Below, in pieces: positions 18,449-27,403 of a DNA stretch of 44,422 bases. The notes under the pieces are model-generated. The model saw nothing but the letters and a program-made list of their open reading frames with translations, was not told the origin of the DNA and did no database searches. How positions within the stretch are numbered: the stretch's first letter is position 1; each line of letters begins with the position of its first letter. Source of the stretch: an uncultured Bacteroidota bacterium (lineage in GTDB: Bacteria; Bacteroidota; Bacteroidia; Flavobacteriales; Flavobacteriaceae); assembly GCA_902536935.1 (NCBI GenBank), contig CACAZM010000004.1:50001-94422 (forward strand), in the 5' to 3' direction. The position numbers and the translations under genes were made by a program.

Positions 18449-19100
18449 ATTTCGTCACAATGCGGTACGTTAGAGAAAGTAAAACGTATATACTTATCGA
18501 TAAGCTCCATGCACCATGGCCAAAGCGTATCCACAAAAACAACAGTAATAGCATGATTAGCAATACCAACACAATAGAGGTGACTGAATTTTTGAGTTGG
18601 AAACGATAAAATATAAGTGAGCTGTTGAGCAAATAAGATGTAACGACTATACCAACCATAACAAAAGGGAAAGTCAAATCGAGGCCGAGATGAGGAACCC
18701 CAATCCAAAGTAACGCATTTGCAGGAGTGGGGAGACCTCTAAAGCAAACCAGACTGTTCTCACTAGTGTTATACTTTGCCAATCGGTAAGCAGAAGCTAG
18801 CGTAATGATAAACCCGAGAAATGTCCAAGGGTAATCAACATTCAGAGTTGTTAGCATCGCCGTAGTAAGGGCCCCAGGGACTACACCAAAACTAATCACA
18901 TCCGCCAAAGAATCGAGTTCAGCGCCAAAATGACTAGTCCACCCCATGGTACGTGCGACAAAACCGTCAAAAAAATCAAATACAGTAGCTAATAAGACAC
19001 AAATGGTAGCCGTCTCAAAATCCAATATCGCAATAAAAAAAAGTGCGCAACAACCAAGTGCAGCATTGGCTAAGGTGAGGGTGTTTGGGATAAACTTCAT
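18438..19100 (-). CDS. pssA: CDP-diacylglycerol-serine O-phosphatidyltransferase
   Basis: A 220-aa membrane enzyme of the CDP-alcohol phosphatidyltransferase family, making phosphatidylserine from CDP-diacylglycerol and serine. The CAP motif DGxxAR..G..FG.ELDS..D is complete in FFDGFVARTMGWTSHFGAELDSLAD (about residues 43-67). The N-terminus KFIPNTLTLANAALGCCALF fits the bacterial PssA subtype, as does the following FGVVPGAL. About six or seven helices. It is divergent from lnt and overlaps lptB by 11 bp at its end. No decarboxylase gene is in the window. Confidence 0.92.
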   Translation of the reverse strand: MKFIPNTLTLANAALGCCALFFIAILDFETATICVLLATVFDFFDGFVARTMGWTSHFGAELDSLADVISFGVVPGALTTAMLTTLNVDYPWTFLGFIITLASAYRLAKYNTSENSLVCFRGLPTPANALLWIGVPHLGLDLTFPFVMVGIVVTSYLLNSSLIFYRFQLKNSVTSIVLVLLIMLLLLFLWIRFGHGAWSLSISIYVLLSLTYRIVTKSKG

Positions 19101-19148
19101 GATGCGAAGATAACAAAGTCATGAACATCATTGCGATTTGCTTTTTCC

Positions 19149-19156
19149 TATCTTTG
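19149..19156 (+). promoter_or_regulatory. Putative -7 box for lnt; decides its start codon
   Basis: TATCTTTG (19149-19156) matches TAnnTTTG and lies downstream of a possible TTG start at 19138 but just 5 nt before the ATG at 19162. If it is the promoter, only the ATG can be the start, with almost no leader. Confidence 0.45.
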
Positions 19157-19161
19157 AACGA

Positions 19162-20724
19162 ATGAACAGCAATCTATTTAAAAGTATCCTAAGTGCTGTG
19201 TTGCTAACGTTTGCTTGGCCGATCAATGGGTTTTCTATACTCATCTTTTTCGCTTTTGTGCCTATGCTTCAAGTCCTTTTTGATCAACCATCAAAAAAGT
19301 CAAAACAAACAACTGCTTTCTTTTTTCTAGGCTTTTGCCTTTGGAATTTAGGGATTTCTTGGTGGATCTGGAACGCATCACCATTTGGGATGTGGTTCGC
19401 TGTCATTGTAAATAGTTGGTTGATGACAATCGTATTTATGGCAACTCGCATGGTCATCCGAAGACTATCAAACCAAGCAGGTCTTTTGTTTCTGACTACG
19501 TTTTGGATGAGCTTTGAACTTCTGCATTTGTATTGGGACTTTTCATGGCCATGGTTTCAACTGGGAAATGTGTTCTCTGAAACGACCTCATGGATACAAT
19601 GGTACGAATACACTGGTGTGTTTGGGGGTAGTCTTTGGGTTTGGATTGTGAATATCCTATGCTTTCAAGCCGTTCGAGGGACTTCGTTCGAATTCCGAAA
19701 ATTAGCTTTGTGCCTTGTTGCGATTGCCATCCCTATTAGTATTTCTTTGTTGATCTACAGCAATCATAAACCGCAAAATAATTCAACGATTGATGTTGTT
19801 ATCGCACAGCCAAACATTGACCCTTACGAGGAAAAATTTGCAGCGAGTGATCTCGAACAATCCAAATCACTTTTTGAACTCATTGCGCCAAAGCTGACCA
19901 CAACAACAGACTTGATCCTTGCGCCCGAAACTTACTTTACGGAAGGTTTCGGCTCCTATTTGCCAAGCTTTATGTCAAGTCCACTATACCAGACTATTCA
20001 AGATGAAATTGATCAAATCGGAACTGTACAGTTGATGACAGGTATACAGTTTTATCAAGTTTACTCAGAATTAGATAAAACCACAACTTCAAATCAATAT
20101 GGCCACCAATGGGTTGACTTTTACAACAGTGCATTTTTAAGTGGAACGAATCCTTTGCAAGTGTATCATAAATCTAAACTTGTCGTCGGGGTTGAAACCT
20201 TACCTTACAAACAAGTCATTGAGCCATTATTGGGAAACATCATGCTAGACTTGGGGGGGACAGTTCGCAGTCGGGCTACTGGTTCAGAGCGGAGTGTATT
20301 TCAACTTAACAGTGAAACCAAAGTTGCTCCTATCATCTGCTATGAGTCAGTTTATGGTAGTTTTATCAGCGGCTTTGTTCGCAATGGCGCAGAGTTTTTA
20401 GCCGTGATGACAAATGATGCTTGGTGGGGAACAACTCCAGGACATCGCCAATTGTTGAGCTACACAAAACTTCGTGCAATCGAGACAAGGTTACCCATTA
20501 TCAGGTCTGCAAATTCAGGAATTTCAGCTGTGATTGATACTTTTGGGGAGGTCACACAACAAATTCCTTATCTCGAACGTGGTGCCATGTCTTCTACAAT
20601 TACTCCACAAAAACAAATCACCTTTTACGTGTTGTATGGAGATTATATTGCACGTTTGTCTTTGTTTATATCCATCCTTTTGCTATTACTTGCAATCGCA
20701 CGAAAAAAACTGATTTTTAGATAG
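19162..20724 (+). CDS. lnt: Apolipoprotein N-acyltransferase
   Basis: A 520-aa inner-membrane enzyme adding the third acyl chain to the N-terminal Cys of lipoproteins. An N-terminal block of membrane helices (about 1-200) is followed by the nitrilase-like domain with the expected triad: E256 in LAPETYF, K337 in YHKSKLVVGVE and C393 in PIICYESVYG. A final helix closes the protein. The start could be TTG 19138, but a -7 box lies between it and ATG 19162, so the ATG is preferred. The window encodes several lipoproteins (M3 peptidase, DUF1573, MsrA) that would be its substrates. Confidence 0.93.
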   Translation: MNSNLFKSILSAVLLTFAWPINGFSILIFFAFVPMLQVLFDQPSKKSKQTTAFFFLGFCLWNLGISWWIWNASPFGMWFAVIVNSWLMTIVFMATRMVIRRLSNQAGLLFLTTFWMSFELLHLYWDFSWPWFQLGNVFSETTSWIQWYEYTGVFGGSLWVWIVNILCFQAVRGTSFEFRKLALCLVAIAIPISISLLIYSNHKPQNNSTIDVVIAQPNIDPYEEKFAASDLEQSKSLFELIAPKLTTTTDLILAPETYFTEGFGSYLPSFMSSPLYQTIQDEIDQIGTVQLMTGIQFYQVYSELDKTTTSNQYGHQWVDFYNSAFLSGTNPLQVYHKSKLVVGVETLPYKQVIEPLLGNIMLDLGGTVRSRATGSERSVFQLNSETKVAPIICYESVYGSFISGFVRNGAEFLAVMTNDAWWGTTPGHRQLLSYTKLRAIETRLPIIRSANSGISAVIDTFGEVTQQIPYLERGAMSSTITPQKQITFYVLYGDYIARLSLFISILLLLLAIARKKLIFR

Positions 20725-20763
20725 TTATATTAATAATCTTTTTAACTTAGCAAGAAAATTGAA

Positions 20764-20778
20764 CCTGCATCATGCAGG
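20764..20778 (+). other. Small perfect hairpin just before the adenosyltransferase start
   Basis: CCTGCA (20764-20769), loop TCA, TGCAGG (20773-20778): a 6-bp perfect stem ending 8 nt before the preferred ATG (20787). An alternative in-frame ATG (20772) lies inside it. It has no T-tract, so it is not a terminator. It could hide or block translation initiation, which is inference. Confidence 0.4.
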
Positions 20779-20786
20779 ATTTACTC

Positions 20787-21335
20787 ATGAAAATCTACAC
20801 CAAAACTGGCGATCAGGGTATGACCTCACTATATGGAGGTGAACGCGTATCCAAAAGCCATCTGCGCATTGAAACCTACGGAACCGTAGACGAACTGAAT
20901 GCTTGGATTGGAATGATTGTCTCGAATTCTGAACGCGAATACTACTATTCTGATTTGGTGACGATTCAAAACCATTTGTTTGTTTTGGGAGCCATGCTAG
21001 CTGTCGATGGGGAGCATACCGAGTTACCCTTGAAAAAAATTGAAAATGATGATATAAAATGGATTGAGAAATGTATCGATAAAATCGTGGCGGCCCTTCC
21101 GCCCATGACCCATTTTATTCTACCAGGAGGTAGCACGGTAGCTTCTCATGCTCACCTTGCACGATGTGTGTGTCGACGAGCAGAAAGACTCGCTGTTACG
21201 CTTAGTAAAAGTTCATTTGTAGACGATATTGCTGTAATTTATCTCAATCGACTTTCAGATTATCTGTTTTGCTTAGCGCGTTTAATCTGTAAAAATACTG
21301 ATAGTGAGGAAGTTAAGTGGATTCCTAGAATCTAA
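20787..21335 (+). CDS. ATP:cob(I)alamin adenosyltransferase (PduO type)
   Basis: A 182-aa PduO-type adenosyltransferase converting cob(I)alamin to adenosylcobalamin. Motifs: ATP-binding KIYTKTGDQGMTSLYGGERV at the N-terminus, RIETYGTVDELNAWIG, FILPGGSTVASHAHLARCVCRRAER and the late LNRLSDYLFCLAR. The frame opens at ATG 20772, but MKIYTKTGDQG at 20787 is the usual N-terminus. It follows lnt by about 60 nt, separated by a hairpin. No other cobalamin gene is present here, so this may serve B12 salvage for enzymes such as methylmalonyl-CoA mutase or a B12-dependent ribonucleotide reductase elsewhere. Confidence 0.92.
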   Translation: MKIYTKTGDQGMTSLYGGERVSKSHLRIETYGTVDELNAWIGMIVSNSEREYYYSDLVTIQNHLFVLGAMLAVDGEHTELPLKKIENDDIKWIEKCIDKIVAALPPMTHFILPGGSTVASHAHLARCVCRRAERLAVTLSKSSFVDDIAVIYLNRLSDYLFCLARLICKNTDSEEVKWIPRI

Positions 21336-21344
21336 CTATTTTAC

Positions 21345-21374
21345 TTGCATAATCCCACCAAACCTATATTTTTG
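21345..21374 (+). promoter_or_regulatory. Promoter of the DUF2795 gene (TTG-N19-TATTTTTG)
   Basis: TTG at 21345-21347 and TATTTTTG at 21367-21374 are separated by 19 nt, exactly the geometry of both rRNA promoters. It lies right after the adenosyltransferase stop and ends 20 nt before the ATG at 21395. Confidence 0.75.
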
Positions 21375-21394
21375 CAACTTAAATACAGTGTGCT

Positions 21395-21616
21395 ATGTAT
21401 TGGACTTTAGAACTCGCATCTTATCTCAGTGATGCCCCTTGGCCAGCAAACAAAGACGAGCTAATCGACTTCGCCATTCGTACTGGTTCTCCTCTTGAAG
21501 TTGTTGAAAATCTTCAGGCGATAGAAGACGAAGGCGAGGTTTATGAATCTATCGATGAAATCTGGCCCGATTACCCAACTGATGATGATTATCTTTGGAA
21601 TGAAGATGAGTACTAA
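21395..21616 (+). CDS. DUF2795 family small acidic protein
   Basis: A 73-aa protein: MYWTLELASYLSDAPWPANKDELIDFAIRTGSP, then VVENLQAIEDEGEVYESIDEIWPDYP and a very acidic tail (DDDYLWNEDEY). It matches DUF2795, small soluble proteins that in Bacteroidota often stand just upstream of secA, as here. Function is unknown. It has the best-formed non-rRNA promoter in the window, and secA follows after 70 nt with its own -7 box. Confidence 0.85.
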   Translation: MYWTLELASYLSDAPWPANKDELIDFAIRTGSPLEVVENLQAIEDEGEVYESIDEIWPDYPTDDDYLWNEDEY

Positions 21617-21659
21617 AATTTAGCTACACAGTTTAGTTAAACAACGACCTTTTTTTCAT

Positions 21660-21667
21660 TATTTTTG
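21660..21667 (+). promoter_or_regulatory. Putative -7 box for secA
   Basis: TATTTTTG at 21660-21667 matches TAnnTTTG and ends 19 nt before the secA ATG. No TTG is at the expected -33 position, so secA may also rely on read-through from the DUF2795 promoter. Confidence 0.4.
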
Positions 21668-21686
21668 ATATACTAGACGACAACCT

Positions 21687-24600
21687 ATGAGTATTTTGAA
21701 TCGTGTTTTAAACGTTTTTGTTGGGGATAAGTCCCGTAAAGATTTAAAATCCATTCAACCCATCGTTTCTCAAATTCTTGAACAAGAGAAAAAACTCTCA
21801 ACAATTTCTAACGATGAGCTAAGAGAAAAAACGAACGGTTTTAGATCCCAAATCCAAGACATCAGAACACCATTTCAGAAAAAAATAAACACCCTACAGC
21901 TACAAATTGACCAGAGCCGGAATATAGAAGAAAAAGAGTCTCTGTACAGCGAAATTGATGCGCTACAGGAAGAAGCAAATCAAGGAGTTTCGGCTTACCT
22001 CGATGAAATTTTACCAACTGCCTTTGCCATTGTCAAAGAAACTGCAAAACGATTTACAAACAACAGCTCGATTGAAGTCACAGCTAACGCATTTGACAGA
22101 GAGGTTTCAGGTGCAAAATCATATGTTAAATTAAATGGAGACAAAGCAACTTGGTCCAATTCATGGGATGCAGCAGGCAAACAAGTCACTTGGGATATGA
22201 TCCATTATGACGTACAGCTTATCGGTGGGATTATCCTTCACCAGGGAAAAATCGGTGAAATGCAGACCGGAGAAGGAAAAACCTTAGTGGCTACACTCCC
22301 TGTATATCTCAACGCCTTGAGTGGTAATGGGGTTCATTTGGTAACTGTAAATGATTACCTCGCCAAAAGAGACAGTGCATGGATGGCGCCTATTTTCGAA
22401 TTCCATGGTCTGAGCGTGGATTGTATCGACTATCACAAGCCCAACTCTCCCGAACGCCGAAAAGCTTATCTGGCAGATATTACCTATGGCACAAATAATG
22501 CTTTTGGATTTGATTACCTGCGAGACAATATGGCACACTCAACTGAGGATATGGTACAGCGTGTTCACAACTACGCGATTGTAGATGAGGTTGACTCTGT
22601 CTTGATTGACGACGCAAGAACACCATTGATTATTTCTGGTCCTGTGCAAGAGGGCGATCGACACGAATTTACCGAGCTCAAACCAAAAATAGCTCAAATT
22701 GTACAGAGCCAAAGGCAATATATCAACACAGTCTTGGCTGATGCGAAAAAGCATATAGCCGAGGGCAATACCGTTGACGGTGGATTTATGCTCCTCCGCG
22801 CTTTTCGAGGATTGCCAAAAAACAAGGCACTCATCAAGTTTTTGAGCCAAGAAGGTGTTCGACAACTCCTACAAAAAACTGAAGGGCAATACATGCAGGA
22901 CAACAACCGAGAAATGCCCAAAATTGATGCGGAATTATTTTTCGTTATCGATGAGAAAAACAACCAAATCGAACTTACAGACAAAGGGGTTGAAAAGTTA
23001 TCTGACTATAAAAATACTGCTGACTTTTTTGTGCTACCAGATTTGGGTGCTGAAATTGCAAAAATTGAAAGCAAAGGTCTAGATATCGAAATTGAAGCGG
23101 AAGAAAAAGAGAAACTATTTGGTGAATTTAGTGTGAAAAGCGAGCGAATTCACACCTTGAATCAATTGTTAAAAGCCTATACCCTCTTCGAAAAAGACAT
23201 TGCCTATGTGGTTATGGACAACCAGGTAAAAATTGTCGATGAGCAAACGGGACGGATTATGGAAGGTCGTCGCTACTCTGACGGCTTGCATCAGGCCATT
23301 GAAGCTAAAGAGAATGTAAAAATTGAAGCTGCCACCCAAACCTTTGCTACAATCACACTTCAAAACTATTTTCGAATGTATCTCAAACTGGCTGGTATGA
23401 CGGGTACAGCGACCACAGAAGCAGGTGAGTTCTGGGAAATTTATGAGCTTGATGTTGTCGAAATTCCCACCAACCGACCAATTTCCCGAAATGATGAAAA
23501 CGATCTGATTTACAAAACCAAACGCGAAAAGTACAATGCGGTTATCGAACATGTGACGCAGCTATCCAATGCTGGTCGCCCCGTGTTAATTGGCACAACA
23601 TCCGTTGAGATTTCAGAACTCTTGAGTCGAATGCTACAGCGGCAAAATATAAAACACAATGTACTCAATGCTAAGTTGCACAAAAAAGAGGCAGATATCG
23701 TTGCAGAAGCAGGAGACGCAGGTATCGTGACCATTGCAACAAACATGGCCGGACGTGGAACTGATATTAAAATAAACGATGCAGTCAAAACTGCTGGTGG
23801 ACTTGCGATTATCGGCACAGAACGACATGATTCACGCCGAGTGGATCGCCAACTTCGCGGACGTTCAGGTAGACAAGGGGATCCCGGTAGCTCTCAATTT
23901 TATGTGTCACTCGAGGACAATTTGATGCGATTGTTTGGCTCTGAAAGAGTAGCTAAAATGATGGATCGTATGGGGGTGAAAGAAGGTGAGGTGATTCAAC
24001 ACTCTTTGATGACCAAATCAATTGAACGCGCTCAGAAAAAAGTAGAAGAAAACAACTTTGGTATTCGTAAGCGTCTCCTTGAGTATGACGATGTGATGAA
24101 TGCTCAGAGAGAAGTGGTTTACAAACGTCGCAAACATGCACTTAAAGGAGAGCGATTAAAAGTAGACATTGCCAATATGGTTTATGAGACCGCTCAAAGT
24201 ATTGTTGAAAACAACCGAGAAGCAAAAGATTTTAAAAACTTTGATTTTGAACTGATACGTTTCTTTTCTATGAGCTCCCCAGTTGATGCCCAAGAATTTG
24301 AAACCATGGATCACACTGAGTTGATCGATCAGGTTTACGAAGCTGCATACGAACGTTTACAGAGCAAAACCAAACAAAGCGCAGAACAAGTGTTTCCGGT
24401 GATCAAGGATGTATATGAGAATCCTGCAAATAAGTTTGAGCGTATCGTTGTTCCTTTTACGGATGGTAAAAAAACCTTGAATGTGGTTACAAATTTGAAA
24501 AACGCTTATGAATCAAAAGGGAAGCAACTAATTGAAGACTTTGAAAAAAATATCAGCTTAGCGATTATTGATGATTCATGGAAAGAGCATCTTCGTAAAA

Positions 24601-25055
24601 TGGACGAGCTCAAGCAATCTGTACAATTGGCAGTCCACGAGCAAAAAGACCCTTTGTTGATTTACAAATTTGAGGCTTTTGAGCTCTTCAAAACTCTAAT
24701 GGATAAAATCAACCGAGATATTGTCTCCTTTTTGTTTAAAGGCGAATTACCTGCTCGCGAAAGTCAACCTATACGGGAAGCGCGAAATGTGCGTCGAAAG
24801 CAAAATATACAAACCTCAAAAGAAGAGGTGCTGAATAGCGATGAAATGGCAATCCAGAACCGTCAGGTAGGCGCATCGGCTGGACAGCGACAAAGAGAAG
24901 TGGTGGAAACCATTGTCCGCGAAAGACCTAAAATTGGGAGAAATGAAAAAGTTGAGATTCAGCACATCACTTCAGGAGAACGAAAAAAGGTTAAGTTCAA
25001 ACAAGCCGAGCCCCTACTCATCAAAGGAGAATGGGTTTTGATTGAAGCATCATGA
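21687..25055 (+). CDS. secA: Preprotein translocase ATPase SecA
   Basis: A 1122-aa motor that drives unfolded proteins through SecYEG. Walker A MQTGEGKT is at 192-199, the DEVDS box at about 300-304, and the second helicase half holds TNMAGRGTDIKI and QLRGRSGRQGDPG. The helical scaffold and wing regions are present. It is about 200 residues longer than E. coli SecA, owing to an N-terminal coiled insert (about 35-90) and a Bacteroidota-type insert (about 320-490). The C-terminal CxCxSGKKYKxCCG zinc tail is absent; the protein ends instead in a basic, conserved-looking segment (KVKFKQAEPLLIKGEWVLIEAS). The stop overlaps the next start as ATGA. Confidence 0.96.
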   Translation: MSILNRVLNVFVGDKSRKDLKSIQPIVSQILEQEKKLSTISNDELREKTNGFRSQIQDIRTPFQKKINTLQLQIDQSRNIEEKESLYSEIDALQEEANQGVSAYLDEILPTAFAIVKETAKRFTNNSSIEVTANAFDREVSGAKSYVKLNGDKATWSNSWDAAGKQVTWDMIHYDVQLIGGIILHQGKIGEMQTGEGKTLVATLPVYLNALSGNGVHLVTVNDYLAKRDSAWMAPIFEFHGLSVDCIDYHKPNSPERRKAYLADITYGTNNAFGFDYLRDNMAHSTEDMVQRVHNYAIVDEVDSVLIDDARTPLIISGPVQEGDRHEFTELKPKIAQIVQSQRQYINTVLADAKKHIAEGNTVDGGFMLLRAFRGLPKNKALIKFLSQEGVRQLLQKTEGQYMQDNNREMPKIDAELFFVIDEKNNQIELTDKGVEKLSDYKNTADFFVLPDLGAEIAKIESKGLDIEIEAEEKEKLFGEFSVKSERIHTLNQLLKAYTLFEKDIAYVVMDNQVKIVDEQTGRIMEGRRYSDGLHQAIEAKENVKIEAATQTFATITLQNYFRMYLKLAGMTGTATTEAGEFWEIYELDVVEIPTNRPISRNDENDLIYKTKREKYNAVIEHVTQLSNAGRPVLIGTTSVEISELLSRMLQRQNIKHNVLNAKLHKKEADIVAEAGDAGIVTIATNMAGRGTDIKINDAVKTAGGLAIIGTERHDSRRVDRQLRGRSGRQGDPGSSQFYVSLEDNLMRLFGSERVAKMMDRMGVKEGEVIQHSLMTKSIERAQKKVEENNFGIRKRLLEYDDVMNAQREVVYKRRKHALKGERLKVDIANMVYETAQSIVENNREAKDFKNFDFELIRFFSMSSPVDAQEFETMDHTELIDQVYEAAYERLQSKTKQSAEQVFPVIKDVYENPANKFERIVVPFTDGKKTLNVVTNLKNAYESKGKQLIEDFEKNISLAIIDDSWKEHLRKMDELKQSVQLAVHEQKDPLLIYKFEAFELFKTLMDKINRDIVSFLFKGELPARESQPIREARNVRRKQNIQTSKEEVLNSDEMAIQNRQVGASAGQRQREVVETIVRERPKIGRNEKVEIQHITSGERKKVKFKQAEPLLIKGEWVLIEAS

Positions 25056-26155
25056 TTGTAATCATTGGTCCTGCACATCCATATCGAGGTGGGATTGCTG
25101 ACACCAACGAGTCTTTAGCACAAGTCCTGACTGAGTTGGGCCACGATGTTGAAATCTTTTCATTTTCACGACTGTATCCAAGTGGACTTTTCCCAGGAAA
25201 AACACAGTTTAGCAGTAAAGAAAAGCCAGAGGGAATTGATATTGAAAGATGTATCGATTCGATTGGGCCTAGTTCTTGGCGAAAGACCGCAAAAGCAATC
25301 AACAAAATGTCACCCTCACTTGTTGTTTTTCGCTACTGGACTCCATTTTTGGGGCCATGTCTGGGAACGATTACACGCATGATCAATACCAAATGTGTAA
25401 CCATCGTTGACAATGCCATCAGCCACGAGCCAAAATTTGGCGAGTCTTTATTTCTCCGCTATATGCTGGCAGCTCAAGACGGTGTGATTTCACTATCACA
25501 TCACACTTCAAAACAGCTGAAATTTATTAAATCAAAGCCATGTTTGACGTATCCACACCCCATCAATAGAGGGCTTGTACCAGCAATTGAAAAAGAAAAG
25601 GCAAGATCAATTCTAGGTCTGGATCAAAATGCTCCTGTTGTGTTGTTTTTTGGGTTGATTAGAAAATATAAAGGAGTTGGACTATTGATTGAGGCGATTG
25701 CTCAGCTCAAAAATCAAATCCCAGATCTACGTGTTTTAATAGTTGGCGAGCCATACATCTCGATAAGGCCGTATTTAAAGCAAATAAAAGAACTTGGCAT
25801 GGAAGAAATCATAAGCTTCCACACTTCCTATGTAGAGGACAAAGATGTTGGGGTGTGGTTTTCTGCCTGCGATTGCGTTGTACAACCATATCAAGCAGCA
25901 AGTCAAAGTGGAATTACACCAATGGCATTGCATTATCAACGTCCTATGGTCGTTACTGACGTTGGTGGATTATCTGAAGGGTTAGACATGCCAATAGCTA
26001 AAATCGTTTCTCCATTTGCGAGTTCCATCGCAGCTGGCTTGGAGACAATTTTAAATGCGGGTTCCCCACCGAAAAAAAATTTTACAGCCTACCAAGAACA
26101 AAGAAGCTGGAAAAATTTTGCAAAAAAAGTACTCATTTTTGCACAATCTTTGTAG
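25052..26155 (+). CDS. Glycosyltransferase family 4 (group 1) protein
   Basis: A 367-aa GT-B fold glycosyltransferase. The N-terminal domain starts IVIIGPAHPYRGGIADTNESL, with the glycine-rich loop. The C-terminal donor-binding domain shows VVLFFGLIRKYKGVGLLIEAI, the DLRVLIVGEP strand and the PYQAASQSGITPMALHY motif near residues 285-300. It should transfer a sugar from a nucleotide donor to a cell-surface glycan or lipid; donor and acceptor are not readable. Translation is probably coupled to secA through a 4-bp ATGA overlap, an unusual partner for a glycosyltransferase. msrA follows after 20 nt. Confidence 0.88.
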   Translation: MIVIIGPAHPYRGGIADTNESLAQVLTELGHDVEIFSFSRLYPSGLFPGKTQFSSKEKPEGIDIERCIDSIGPSSWRKTAKAINKMSPSLVVFRYWTPFLGPCLGTITRMINTKCVTIVDNAISHEPKFGESLFLRYMLAAQDGVISLSHHTSKQLKFIKSKPCLTYPHPINRGLVPAIEKEKARSILGLDQNAPVVLFFGLIRKYKGVGLLIEAIAQLKNQIPDLRVLIVGEPYISIRPYLKQIKELGMEEIISFHTSYVEDKDVGVWFSACDCVVQPYQAASQSGITPMALHYQRPMVVTDVGGLSEGLDMPIAKIVSPFASSIAAGLETILNAGSPPKKNFTAYQEQRSWKNFAKKVLIFAQSL

Positions 26156-26175
26156 CATTAAACAAAATCATTATT

Positions 26176-26844
26176 ATGAAAATACTTATTAGCTACTTTT
26201 TTACTGGACTTATTTACCTACTTATGTCATCTTGCCATATCGCACCTTCAAAAATGGTTGACAATCCTACGCCCGTGGGGTTGCCAAATTCGATAGAACT
26301 TCAAGAATATAAAACAGCTTATTTTGCATCAGGATGTTTTTGGTGTGTTGAAGCTATTTATGAAAGTGTATATGGAGTTCAAGAAGTGATTTCTGGATAT
26401 GCAGGGGGAACGACCGTAAACCCGAATTATCAACAAATTGGGACTGGACGTACTGGTCATGCCGAGACTGTTCAGGTGTATTACGACCCTAGTAAAGTAG
26501 ACTTTAAAACGCTTCTTGCTGTTTTTTTTAATTCCCATGATCCTACGACAAAGAATCGACAAGGACCAGACTCAGGTACGCAATACCGCTCCATTGCTTT
26601 TTACAACAATGATAACGAAAAGAACATCATTGAAGACTATATTAAAGAGTTGACTCGCGATCAATTGTTTGATAGACCGATTGTTACCGAAATCAAGTCG
26701 CTCTCCGTTTTTTATAAAGCTGAAGAATACCACCAGGATTTTGAAAAGCTCAATCCACTTCACCCCTATGTACGTCAGATATCCATTCCTCGATTGAATC
26801 GATTTAAGGCAAAAAGTCCAGAAGTTTTAAAAGAGTCAAAATAG
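26176..26844 (+). CDS. msrA: Peptide-methionine (S)-S-oxide reductase, lipoprotein form
   Basis: A 222-aa MsrA. The catalytic motif GCFWCVE gives C54 as the sulfenic-acid cysteine, followed by YESVYGVQEVISGYAGG, the TGRTGHAETVQV block and the GTQYRSIAFY segment. The first 20 residues form a lipoprotein signal (lipobox MSSC, Cys20), so this copy is probably exported and lipid-anchored to repair oxidised envelope proteins, unlike the usual cytosolic MsrA. No MsrB domain is fused. It ends 13 nt before the convergent PAP2 gene. Confidence 0.93.
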   Translation: MKILISYFFTGLIYLLMSSCHIAPSKMVDNPTPVGLPNSIELQEYKTAYFASGCFWCVEAIYESVYGVQEVISGYAGGTTVNPNYQQIGTGRTGHAETVQVYYDPSKVDFKTLLAVFFNSHDPTTKNRQGPDSGTQYRSIAFYNNDNEKNIIEDYIKELTRDQLFDRPIVTEIKSLSVFYKAEEYHQDFEKLNPLHPYVRQISIPRLNRFKAKSPEVLKESK

Positions 26845-26857
26845 GAAAATTCTGATT

Positions 26858-27403
26858 CTAAGGGAGTAAATATCGGCGTGACATTCGCGCAAATACAAAC
26901 CCAATCGCTGATCCAAAAAGAGCACCACAAACGATATCGATAGGGTAATGTACGCCAACATAAACTCGACTGTATGCAACAATAGCTGCCCACAAAACCA
27001 GCCAACGCATAGCAGGATATATCGATTTAAAAAATGTGATAAAGAAAATGGCTAGAGCAAAAGAATTTGAGGAATGGCCAGAGAAAAATCCATACAGCCC
27101 GCCACACCGATCTTTTACCAATCGCATAAAGGGAGCAATATCATGGTCATGACAAGGACGTAATCTTGCGAATCCGTCTTTAAACAAATTGGTAATTTGA
27201 TCCGTACAAGTGATCAATAAAGCAATGGTAAAGACAAACCACATCCCCTTTTTCCATCCAATGTGTCGGAAAGTATAGATTAAGAGCACCACATAAAGGG
27301 GTATCATGTTGAATTTGTCAGTCATAAACAGCCAAAACCCGTCCCATGACTCAGATCCGAGAGTGTTTAGAAACAGAAAGAGTTGTTCGTCAAGTTGAAT
27401 CAT
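26858..27403 (-). CDS. PAP2 superfamily phosphatase
   Basis: A 181-aa membrane protein with about five helices and the three phosphatase signatures: KDGFARLRP (KxxxxxxRP), GFFSGHSS (with Ser in place of the usual Pro-Ser-Gly-His context) and SRVYVGVHYPIDIVCG (SRxxxxxHxxxD). The family hydrolyses phosphatidic acid, undecaprenyl pyrophosphate or similar lipid phosphates at the membrane surface; which one is uncertain. It is the last gene of the minus-strand run starting at mscS, and its ATG overlaps the stop of the preceding small gene as ATGA. Confidence 0.9.
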   Translation of the reverse strand: MIQLDEQLFLFLNTLGSESWDGFWLFMTDKFNMIPLYVVLLIYTFRHIGWKKGMWFVFTIALLITCTDQITNLFKDGFARLRPCHDHDIAPFMRLVKDRCGGLYGFFSGHSSNSFALAIFFITFFKSIYPAMRWLVLWAAIVAYSRVYVGVHYPIDIVCGALFGSAIGFVFARMSRRYLLP

